From Archangium gephyra (GTDB lineage Bacteria; Myxococcota; Myxococcia; Myxococcales; Myxococcaceae), in assembly GCF_001027285.1 (NCBI RefSeq), contig NZ_CP011509.1, positions 3,914,501 through 3,978,500 of the forward strand: a stretch of 64,000 nucleotides of DNA. Reading direction: 5' to 3'. Positions within the stretch are counted from its first letter, which is position 1. The number at the start of each line of letters is the position of its first letter. Position numbers and translations under genes: made by a program. A model generated the notes under the pieces. It worked only from the letters and a program-made list of their open reading frames with translations, was not told where the DNA came from and did not search any database. Below, one piece after another: positions 15,784 through 22,380 of the stretch.

Positions 15784-18750
15784 TCAGGGGAGGGGCACCG
15801 CGATGCGGGTCCCCTCGCCCTGTTTGCTGGTTCCTCCCGGGCGCGTCCGCTCCAGCACCCGGGCCAGGGTGTCGCGCGACTCCGCCACCAGGGGGTGTCC
15901 GGGCCCCAGTGCCTTCTCGCGGAGGGCCAGTGCCCGCTCATACCTCGCCCGGGCCTCGTCGTACTTCCCCAGGTCCCGCAGCACGTTGCCCAGGCCATTG
16001 AGCGAGATGGCGAGGTCGGGGTGCCCGGGCTCCAGCGCCTTCTCCTGGATGGCCAGCGCGCGTTGGTGCCGTGCCCGCGCCTCGCCGGGCTTCTTCATGA
16101 GCCGCAGCACCTCACCCAGATCATTGAGCGTGCTGGCCACGTCGGGATGGTCCGCTCCCAATACCTTCTCGCGCAGGGCCAGCGCGCGCTCGAGCCGCCG
16201 CCGCGCCTCCTCGTACCGGCCCAATCCCTTGAGCGCACTGCCCAGGTTGTTGAGGGTGTTGGCGACGTCGGGATGCCCCGGCTTCAGCAGTTTCTCGCGC
16301 AGGGCCAGCGCGTCCTCGAGCAGCCTCAGCGACTCCTCGTAGCGGCCCAGGTCATTGAGCGCGACGGCCAGGTTGTTGAGGGAGATGGCCACATCGGGAT
16401 GCTCGAGCCCCAGGGCGCTCTTGCGGATGGCCAGTGCGTGTTCGTACAGCTCCCGGGCCTCTTCGTGCTTGCCCAGCTGCCCGAGTGCCGTGCCCAGGTT
16501 GCTGTAGGAGTTGGCGACGAGCGGGTTGTCCGGTCCCAGCGTCTTGCGCCGGAGGTTGAGCGCCTGCTCGTACGCGGCCCGTGCCTCCTCGTACTTGCCC
16601 AGCGCCCCGAGCGCGACGCCCAGGTTGTTGAGCGAGGCGATCACCTTCGGATGCTCGGGGCCCAGCACCTCGCGCCGGAGCTCCAGCACGCGCTCGTACG
16701 CGGCCCGGGCCTCCTCGTAGCGGCCCATCTCCTGGAACGCGATGGCCTGATCATTGAGCGAGTCCGCGCGTGTCTCGTCGTCATCCGCCACCTCCACGAC
16801 GGACTCCATGGCCAGCGTCAGTCCCTGCGCCTCCTGGTAGCGCGCCTGCCTCCACCCCACCTCCCGGAAGAGCAACGTCCAGGCCCTGGCCACCATCACC
16901 AGGTCCTTGCTCTTCGCGGCCACGGTGATGGCCCGCCGCGCCAGGGCCTCCGCGCCGGCGTAATCCCCGTCCATGTCCTTGAGCGAGGCGACCTCGTACA
17001 GCGTCTGCGCCACGAGCGGCCCGTAGCCCACCTGCTCCACCCGCGGCAGCAGCGCCTCGCCGGGCGCCAGCGCCTCGCGGTACCGGCCGGCCATTCGCAG
17101 CGTGGCCAGCCGATCCACCTGGGCCCGCAGCGCCTCCACCGTGGTGCGCACCGAGGGCTCCTCCGGGAGGGGCACGGTGGCCGTCAGCGCCTTGGCATCC
17201 GCGCAGGCGCTCAGCGGCGGCAGTGACTGCACCACCTGCACGGCCTTGGACAGGTTGTCCCGGTCAGGACCGCGGGCGAACAGCTCCGTCAGCTCCCGCA
17301 GCTGGGCGCGCCGCCGCTCCAGGCAGTCCACCTTCAGCACGTCGAGCTTTCCGGGCGACGGAGCCTGGAGGGCCTCGCACGCCTCGGTCCGCATCCGCAC
17401 CCACGTCCCCGTGTAGCCGTCGAGCAGTGAGGCCGCGCGTTGGAAGGTGTCCTGGGCATACGGCAGCTGGGTGCCCAGGAAGGCCCGCTTCATCCGCGCC
17501 TTCACCGTCCCGTCCCAGGTGCCGGTGAGCCTGCGCTCCAGGCCCGTGCACCCCGACTCCTGCTCCCGGTGCAGCAGCCCGCTCCAGAGCGTCAGGCCCG
17601 CCATGCCCGCCACCAGCGCCACCAGGGCCACCTTGCGCCGCCGGGCCCGCCGCCGCGCATCGAGGTCCACCTCCAGCTCCGCGACCAGCTTCCGCATGGA
17701 AGCGGGGCGTTGCGCCGCGTCCGCCCGCAGGCCCTGCACCAACGTGCGCTCCACCCACGCGGGCACGTCCGTGGTGTCGGGAGGCGGCTTCACCCGGCCC
17801 TCGAGCTGGGCCTCGGTGGACTCGGCCTGGGTGGCGCCGGAGAAGGGGTGCTGCCGGTACAGCGCCTCGTAGAGGGCCACGCAGAAGGCGAACAGATCGC
17901 TTCGCGCATCGGCCGGGCCGGCCCGCAGCAGCTCGGGGGCCATGTAGCGGGGCGTGCCCAGCAGCGTGCCCTGCAGGGTGAGAGGGCTGTCCAGGGCGCC
18001 CGGCGGCAGGGGCAGGGGCGTGTTCGAGGACACCTCGGGCGGCGAGGAGCCGGCACGCGCCAGGCCGAAGTCCGTCACCCGCACCCGCCCGTCCTTGCCC
18101 ACCAGGACGTTCTCGGGCTTGAAGTCGCGGTGGACGAGGCCCGCCTCGTGCGCGGCCGCCAGCCCGCGCCCCGCCTCCAGGTATACGTCCAGCGTCTCCC
18201 GCCAGGTGCGCGGGGCCTGGTCACTCCAGCGCCGTAGCGTCTGCCCCTCCACCATCTCCATGGCGATGAAGATGGCGCCGCCCTCCAGGGTGCCCACGTC
18301 GTAGATGGCCACCACGTTGGGGTGCGAGAGGCGCGCCATGGCCTGGGCCTCGCGCAGCATGCGCGTCTCCAGGTCGTGCTGGGACAGGCCAGGGTCCCAA
18401 TCGCGGCGCAGCAGCTTGAGGGCCACGCGCCGGTCGAGCCGCGAGTCATAGGCGGCCACCACCTCGCCCATGCCGCCCTGGCCCAGCCGGTTGAGCACCG
18501 TGTAGCGGCCCGCCAGAGTCTGTCCCGGGGCGGTGGAGACGGGTCCGCTCCGCGGTGTCCCGGCGGGGGAAGGGCCCGTGGGGAACAGCGGCGTGGCGAG
18601 GCTGCGGACCTGGGTGGCGGCCTCTCCCAGCGCGTCCGCGTACAGCAGCGTCTGGGCGGGTGGAGAGGACAGGGAGCGCACCACCGTGGCGTCCACCTCC
18701 GGTGCGCCGGTGCCCGAGTCCCCCTTGTCCCGTGGCCCGTTCTCGCTCAT
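15784..18750 (-). CDS. Serine/threonine protein kinase with C-terminal kinesin-light-chain-type TPRs
   Basis: A 988-residue eukaryotic-type kinase. The kinase domain (about residues 80-350) has the glycine loop LGQGGMGEVVAAYD, catalytic lysine in VALKLL, catalytic loop HRDFKPENVL, DFGLAR and the activation/P+1 segment GTPRYMAPELL, so it should be active. A membrane helix (VALVALVAGMAGLTLWSGLL, ~380-400) separates it from a ~580-residue outer part ending in 42-residue TPRs (LGPEHPDVASSLNNLG type). This architecture is abundant in myxobacteria. The ligand and targets are unknown. A perfect 8-bp inverted repeat lies 20 bp upstream of the ATG. Confidence 0.93.
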   Translation of the reverse strand: MSENGPRDKGDSGTGAPEVDATVVRSLSSPPAQTLLYADALGEAATQVRSLATPLFPTGPSPAGTPRSGPVSTAPGQTLAGRYTVLNRLGQGGMGEVVAAYDSRLDRRVALKLLRRDWDPGLSQHDLETRMLREAQAMARLSHPNVVAIYDVGTLEGGAIFIAMEMVEGQTLRRWSDQAPRTWRETLDVYLEAGRGLAAAHEAGLVHRDFKPENVLVGKDGRVRVTDFGLARAGSSPPEVSSNTPLPLPPGALDSPLTLQGTLLGTPRYMAPELLRAGPADARSDLFAFCVALYEALYRQHPFSGATQAESTEAQLEGRVKPPPDTTDVPAWVERTLVQGLRADAAQRPASMRKLVAELEVDLDARRRARRRKVALVALVAGMAGLTLWSGLLHREQESGCTGLERRLTGTWDGTVKARMKRAFLGTQLPYAQDTFQRAASLLDGYTGTWVRMRTEACEALQAPSPGKLDVLKVDCLERRRAQLRELTELFARGPDRDNLSKAVQVVQSLPPLSACADAKALTATVPLPEEPSVRTTVEALRAQVDRLATLRMAGRYREALAPGEALLPRVEQVGYGPLVAQTLYEVASLKDMDGDYAGAEALARRAITVAAKSKDLVMVARAWTLLFREVGWRQARYQEAQGLTLAMESVVEVADDDETRADSLNDQAIAFQEMGRYEEARAAYERVLELRREVLGPEHPKVIASLNNLGVALGALGKYEEARAAYEQALNLRRKTLGPDNPLVANSYSNLGTALGQLGKHEEARELYEHALAIRKSALGLEHPDVAISLNNLAVALNDLGRYEESLRLLEDALALREKLLKPGHPDVANTLNNLGSALKGLGRYEEARRRLERALALREKVLGADHPDVASTLNDLGEVLRLMKKPGEARARHQRALAIQEKALEPGHPDLAISLNGLGNVLRDLGKYDEARARYERALALREKALGPGHPLVAESRDTLARVLERTRPGGTSKQGEGTRIAVPLP
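15892..16665 (-). repeat. Six in-frame 126-bp (42-codon) TPR repeats plus a partial copy
   Basis: Six full 42-residue units run from LGPEHPKVIAS (starting at 16665) to the LGPGHPLVAES partial copy at 15892-15909. Each has the form L-G-x-x-H-P-x-V-A...LNNLG...LGKYEEAR...YE.AL.LR.K. The DNA similarity between units makes this a likely site for recombination or assembly collapse. Confidence 0.9.
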
Positions 18751-18769
18751 GTGCGCTTCTCCCCGGGAG

Positions 18770-18793
18770 TGACTGTCGCCAATGGGACAGTCA
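18770..18793 (-). promoter_or_regulatory. Perfect inverted repeat upstream of the TPR kinase gene
   Basis: TGACTGTC (18770-18777) and GACAGTCA (18786-18793) form perfect 8-bp arms with an 8-bp spacer, 20-43 bp upstream of the kinase ATG (18750). It could be an operator, or a 5'-UTR hairpin that masks translation. No T run follows, so it is not a terminator. Confidence 0.5.
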
Positions 18794-18859
18794 TACCTTG
18801 AACCCGGGGAGGGGGAGTAGCGGCCGCGTGTGGGTCTTCAGGCGCGGGGCCGGGGCCGC

Positions 18860-19534
18860 TCAGTCCCCGAGGTAGCCCTTGAGCAGCTCGGCCCGCTGCA
18901 GATGGCCGCTGAGCACGGGGGCCGTCCTCCCGAGGAACACGGCCAGTGTCGTGTCGTCGCGGTACTCGTCCAGACCCTCCTCGACGAGCTCCTTGGCCCG
19001 GTCCTGGTCGTCCGTCACCTGCTCGAGGAAGGCCTTGTCGAACTCGCGTCCGCTCAGGCCCGCCAGCGCGTCGCGCTTCTCGTAGAACTTCTCCACCTGC
19101 TTGTCGTACTGCTTGTTGTACTTCTTCTCGCCCTTCTCCAGGCCCTCGAGGGCTCCCTCGGTGCCCGCGCCGCCGATGGCCAGCTCGTCCGTGGACAGCG
19201 CTTCCGTGGACAGCTCCACGGTGGCCAGCGACAAGGCCTTGGACTCGGCCAGCGTCTCCAACTCCTCCTGGTTGCGCTGGTGGTCGCGGATCAGCTCCTG
19301 GGCGAAGCGCCGCACCTCGGGGTTGTCGGAGCGCTGGAGGGCCAGGTGGGCCAGGGTGATCTGCTCCTGGTTGAGCAGGGAGAGCTGATCCGCGAAGCGG
19401 ACCTTGTGGGCGAAGGCCTCGCCCACCTGCTCGCCCCGGTGGCGCGCCTGCTTCGCCTCGTCATGGGCACAGCCCGCGCCCAGGCCCACCCCGGCCAGCA
19501 GACCCGCGCTCCACAGCCATCGCCGCATCCGCAT
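18860..19534 (-). CDS. DUF4142 family lipoprotein
   Basis: A 224-residue protein with a lipoprotein signal peptide (lipobox LGAGC, Cys22). The mature part is helical and charged. It matches DUF4142 features: FADQLSLLNQEQITLAHLALQRSDNPEVRRFAQELIRDHQRNQEELE followed by a second helical half with FDKAFLEQVTDDQ. DUF4142 proteins are ferritin-like helical bundles of unknown function, often stress- or envelope-related. An acidic/Ser-Thr insertion (SLATVELSTEALSTDELA) sits between the halves. It is divergent from the acyltransferase gene. Confidence 0.85.
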   Translation of the reverse strand: MRMRRWLWSAGLLAGVGLGAGCAHDEAKQARHRGEQVGEAFAHKVRFADQLSLLNQEQITLAHLALQRSDNPEVRRFAQELIRDHQRNQEELETLAESKALSLATVELSTEALSTDELAIGGAGTEGALEGLEKGEKKYNKQYDKQVEKFYEKRDALAGLSGREFDKAFLEQVTDDQDRAKELVEEGLDEYRDDTTLAVFLGRTAPVLSGHLQRAELLKGYLGD

Positions 19535-19751
19535 GTCCCCGTCCTCCCGCCATCTGTTGAATGCCGCAAAACTGGGGAGCGGTGCAGGGGCCTACAACTC
19601 CCGAGGGCAGGCGGCGCGGCGAGTGCCCGGCGAGGGCGTCCCGGGAATGGACGCCGGGACTTGCACGGGCGTGCACGGATGGACAGCCCCGGTGGGCACC
19701 CGGGCCCCGTTTCCCTCCCAGCGCGGGGGGCGATGGTGTAGACACGCCCCC

Positions 19752-20606
19752 ATGCTCGAGCAGCTCTCCGACAAGGTGAAGCAGGAGCTCCGGGAATGGA
19801 CGGAGCGCATGGTGGGGCCGGAGCGCAAGGAGCGCCTGCAGGCGCTCGCCCGCACCGGTAACGAGTACGGGGTGGATCCGTTCGGCTTCAACCTCGACTA
19901 CAGCCTGTCGGCGCTCGCCCCCTTCTTCTGGCTCTACCGCCACTACCACCGGGTGGAGACCTTCGGCATCGAGAAGGTGCCCGAGGGCCGCGTCCTCCTC
20001 ATCTCCAACCACTCGGGCCAGCTGCCCATGGACGGGGCGATGATCGGCGTGTCCCTGCTGCTGGAGGCGGATCCGCCCCGCGCCATCCGCAGCATGGTGG
20101 AGAAGTGGGTGCCCTCGCTGCCCTACGTCTCCACCTTCATGGCCCGGGTGGGGCAGATCGTCGGCACCCCGGAGAACTGCCGCCGCCTGCTGGAGGCCGA
20201 CGAGGCCATCCTCGTCTTCCCCGAGGGCGTGCGCGGTCTGGGCAAGCTGTGGCCCCAGCGCTACCAGCTGCAGGACTTCGGTCTGGGCTTCATGCGCCTG
20301 GCCCTGGAGACGGACACCCCCATCGTCCCCATCGCCGTGGTGGGCGCCGAGGAGCAGTCCCCCGCGCTGGTGGACATCAAGCCCCTGGCGAAGCTGCTCG
20401 GCTTCCCCTCCTTCCCGCTCACCGTCACGGGCATGCCCCTGCCCCTGCCCACCAAGTACCGCATCTACTTCGGAGATCCGCTGCGCTTCACCGGCCGCGC
20501 CGACGACGAGGACAGCGAGCTGGACAAGAAGGTCCGCACCGTGAAGACCGCCATCCAGGGCATGCTCAACCAGGGACTCAAGGAGCGCCAGGGCGTCTTC
20601 TGGTGA
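19752..20606 (+). CDS. PlsC-type lysophospholipid acyltransferase
   Basis: A 284-residue protein of the 1-acylglycerol-3-phosphate acyltransferase superfamily. Motif I is NHSGQLPMDG (H87...D94), an HX6D spacing instead of the usual HX4D but common in a branch annotated as lysophospholipid acyltransferase. Motif III is VFPEGVRG (residues 155-162) and motif IV the Pro-containing segment TPIVPIAVVGAEEQ. It probably acylates a lysophospholipid or similar acceptor at the inner membrane. The start ATG 19752 was chosen over longer upstream frames. It is followed after 19 bp by an SDR gene, a likely operon. Confidence 0.85.
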   Translation: MLEQLSDKVKQELREWTERMVGPERKERLQALARTGNEYGVDPFGFNLDYSLSALAPFFWLYRHYHRVETFGIEKVPEGRVLLISNHSGQLPMDGAMIGVSLLLEADPPRAIRSMVEKWVPSLPYVSTFMARVGQIVGTPENCRRLLEADEAILVFPEGVRGLGKLWPQRYQLQDFGLGFMRLALETDTPIVPIAVVGAEEQSPALVDIKPLAKLLGFPSFPLTVTGMPLPLPTKYRIYFGDPLRFTGRADDEDSELDKKVRTVKTAIQGMLNQGLKERQGVFW

Positions 20607-20625
20607 CGCACCCGGCACCCGCGCC

Positions 20626-21570
20626 ATGAATCAGGATCCTTCCAAGAGACCGGCCGTCGTCATCACCGGCATCAGCGGCAACCTGGGCCGTGCCCTCGCC
20701 AAGGTGCTGCACAAGCACGAGCGCATCATCGGTATCGATCGGCGTCCCTTCGTGGGCCGGCCGAAGGACATCGAGATGCACCAGTTGGATCTGCGCAAGA
20801 AGAAGGCGGAGGACGTCTTCCGCAAGAACGACATCCGCGCCGTCATCCACATGGGCATCATGCATGACCCGCGCATGAGCGAGGAGGAGCACCACTCCTT
20901 CAACGTGGTGGGCACCACGCGCCTGCTCGAGTACTGCGCCCGCTACAAGGTGCCCAAGGTGGTGGTCCTCTCCTCCGCCAACGTCTACGGCCCCAGCCCG
21001 GACAACTCCAACTTCCTCACCGAGGACGCGCCGCTCATGGCGGCCAGCCGCTTCTCGGGCGTGCGCGATCTCATCGAAGTGGACATGCTGGCGCACAGCT
21101 TCTTCTGGAAGCACCCCCACATCCAGACGGTCATCCTCCGGCCCGTCCACATCGTGGGGCCCACCATCAAGAACGCGCCCAGCAACTACCTGCGCCTGCG
21201 CCGCCCGTGGGTGCTGGCGGGGTTCGACCCCATGGTGCAGCTCATCCACGTGGACGACGTGGCGCGCGCCATGGTGGAGGCCGCCCTGCGCCCCGAGCCC
21301 AAGGGCGTCTACAACGTGGTGGGCCCCGGCGAGGTGCCCCTGTCCGCCATCCACCGCGAGCTGGGCCACAGCGCCGTCCCCGTGCCCCACCCCGTGGCCC
21401 GGCCCCTGCTGGGCCTCCTCTTCAAGTACCGGCTCGCCAACTTCCCCCCGCCCGAGCTCGACCACATCCAGTTCCTCTGCAACGTGGACGGCTCGCGCTG
21501 GCGCCAGGACGTGGACTGGACGCCGCGCTTCTCCATGCGCGACACCATCCGCTCCGTCGTCGGCGACTAA
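20626..21570 (+). CDS. Extended SDR (NAD-dependent epimerase/dehydratase-like) protein with altered active site
   Basis: A 314-residue Rossmann protein with TGISGNLG (G15xxG18xxG21) for NAD(P) binding and LSSANVYGPSP, where extended SDRs carry the catalytic Ser/Thr. At the usual YxxxK site the sequence is F143-S-G-V-R147, so both catalytic Tyr and Lys look replaced. This suggests a non-redox or regulatory role, or a displaced active site. The cofactor fold and downstream VYNVVGPGEVPLS region remain typical of epimerase-like proteins. It is probably co-transcribed with the acyltransferase gene. Family assignment is firm, substrate unknown. Confidence 0.85.
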   Translation: MNQDPSKRPAVVITGISGNLGRALAKVLHKHERIIGIDRRPFVGRPKDIEMHQLDLRKKKAEDVFRKNDIRAVIHMGIMHDPRMSEEEHHSFNVVGTTRLLEYCARYKVPKVVVLSSANVYGPSPDNSNFLTEDAPLMAASRFSGVRDLIEVDMLAHSFFWKHPHIQTVILRPVHIVGPTIKNAPSNYLRLRRPWVLAGFDPMVQLIHVDDVARAMVEAALRPEPKGVYNVVGPGEVPLSAIHRELGHSAVPVPHPVARPLLGLLFKYRLANFPPPELDHIQFLCNVDGSRWRQDVDWTPRFSMRDTIRSVVGD

Positions 21571-21589
21571 GCGGCGGGTACGGGGTTCT

Positions 21590-21607
21590 CCTGACGGCGC
21601 TGTCAGG
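21590..21607 (+). promoter_or_regulatory. Upstream palindrome 1, candidate activator binding site
   Basis: CCTGACGGCGCTGTCAGG is an 18-bp palindrome with one mismatch between its 8-bp arms, centred about 166 bp upstream of the predicted sigma-54 start at 21765. It nearly matches the second copy 46 bp downstream. The distance and dyad form fit an NtrC-type enhancer-binding protein site. Confidence 0.6.
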
Positions 21608-21635
21608 GGGGCAACTCGCGCTGCTCCGAGGGGAC

Positions 21636-21653
21636 CCTGACAGCCCTGTCAGG
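21636..21653 (+). promoter_or_regulatory. Upstream palindrome 2, candidate activator binding site
   Basis: CCTGACAGCCCTGTCAGG is a perfect 18-bp dyad (8-bp arms, 2-bp centre), centred about 120 bp upstream of the predicted sRNA start. Palindrome 1 differs from it at two positions. Two such sites upstream of a sigma-54 promoter are the classical enhancer layout. Confidence 0.65.
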
Positions 21654-21738
21654 CCCCCTGGCTTTTCCAGTACGGGCTTTTCCCCAGGGCCGGCGCGCAA
21701 CCCCTTGATTTCAGGTAGGCGGCGGGCGGCCGGGCGAC

Positions 21739-21754
21739 TGGCACCCGCATTGCT
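21739..21754 (+). promoter_or_regulatory. Sigma-54 (RpoN) -24/-12 promoter
   Basis: TGGCACCCGCATTGCT fits the consensus TGGCAC-N5-TTGCW. The GG (21740-21741) and GC (21752-21753) are separated by exactly 10 bp. The predicted transcription start is the G at 21765. It sits downstream of two palindromes and upstream of a three-hairpin RNA with a terminator. Confidence 0.8.
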
Positions 21755-21764
21755 CTAGTGACGG

Positions 21765-21890
21765 GACATGAAACGCGGTGGGGGCGGGCCCGCAGTGCCC
21801 CTCACCCCGTGACCTGTCCAGGGAGGTTCCATGGGGGAACCTCCGACGCCCACCATCTCGGCCGGCCCCGGGGTGGTGGGCGGTTTTTTT
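21765..21890 (+). ncRNA. Sigma-54-driven ~126-nt small RNA with three stem-loops; candidate Pxr-like sRNA
   Basis: The segment between promoter and terminator has no convincing ORF but folds well by eye. Stem-loop 1 spans 21773-21810 (G-rich arm with C-rich arm CCCCTCACCCCGT, one mismatch and one bulge). Stem-loop 2 is a perfect 9-bp stem (21822-21830 with 21836-21844). Stem-loop 3 is the terminator. Size, sigma-54 control and three-hairpin shape match what is known of Pxr, the sRNA that blocks fruiting-body development in Myxococcus xanthus until starvation. I could not align it to Pxr, so homology is inference. It overlaps by one base the 3' end of the convergent lipoprotein gene. Confidence 0.7.
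21847..21890 (+). terminator. Intrinsic terminator of the sigma-54 small RNA
   Basis: A 9-bp stem, CGCCCACCA (21847-21855) with TGGTGGGCG (21874-21882), encloses a GC-rich loop that can pair further and is followed by seven T (21884-21890). It is a textbook Rho-independent terminator on the plus strand, ending at the stop codon of the minus-strand lipoprotein gene. Confidence 0.9.
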
Positions 21891-22330
21891 CAGGGGAGCT
21901 CTCCGTCGAAGGGTCCCCCGGCCTGCTTCTCCAGCAGCCACTTGCCGTCGCGGTAGATGAACTCGGAGGTGACGGTGTCGCTCTGCTCGGACACCGAGGG
22001 CAGGCGCATCCACTTGATGCGGCTGGTGACGATGGCCCGCTCGCCCTCCTCGACGACCTCGACCTCTTCGATCTCGTAGTCGGTGATGGACAGGTCCCGC
22101 TCGTCCTGCTTCTCCCGGCGGCCCCTCTCGAAATCCTGACGGCGCTCGGGGACGATGAAGCGGGCGGCGATCCGGTAGTCCTTCCAGCGCACGCGCTGGT
22201 GGAAACTTTCCACCACGGGGCGAAGGGTCTCCAGGTCGGATTTCTTCTTCGTGTGGGCGCAGCCCGCACCGAGGGCGAAAACGAGCAGCACAGCAAGCAG
22301 GCGAATCACCCGGAGGACGCTAGCACCCAT
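21890..22330 (-). CDS. Small lipoprotein of unknown function
   Basis: A 146-residue protein with a lipoprotein signal peptide (lipobox LGAGC, Cys24) and a short basic linker (THKKK-like). The mature domain of about 115 residues has a mixed alpha/beta pattern (RPVVESFHQRVRWKDYRIAARFIV...SEFIYRDGKWLLEKQ) resembling NTF2-like/SnoaL folds by eye. The function is unknown. It is divergent from the large TPR gene (51 bp apart) and its stop touches the sRNA terminator. Confidence 0.8.
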   Translation of the reverse strand: MGASVLRVIRLLAVLLVFALGAGCAHTKKKSDLETLRPVVESFHQRVRWKDYRIAARFIVPERRQDFERGRREKQDERDLSITDYEIEEVEVVEEGERAIVTSRIKWMRLPSVSEQSDTVTSEFIYRDGKWLLEKQAGGPFDGELP

Positions 22331-22380
22331 TGCGGAGGGGGCGAAACGGAAGAGGCGCCGGTGCTATGGTCCCGGGCCGC

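Noticed and set aside
15892-16665. Regular 126-bp repeats considered as a CRISPR or satellite array
   Set aside because: They are in-frame TPR codons with no constant spacer/repeat boundary and encode the 42-residue kinesin-light-chain repeat.
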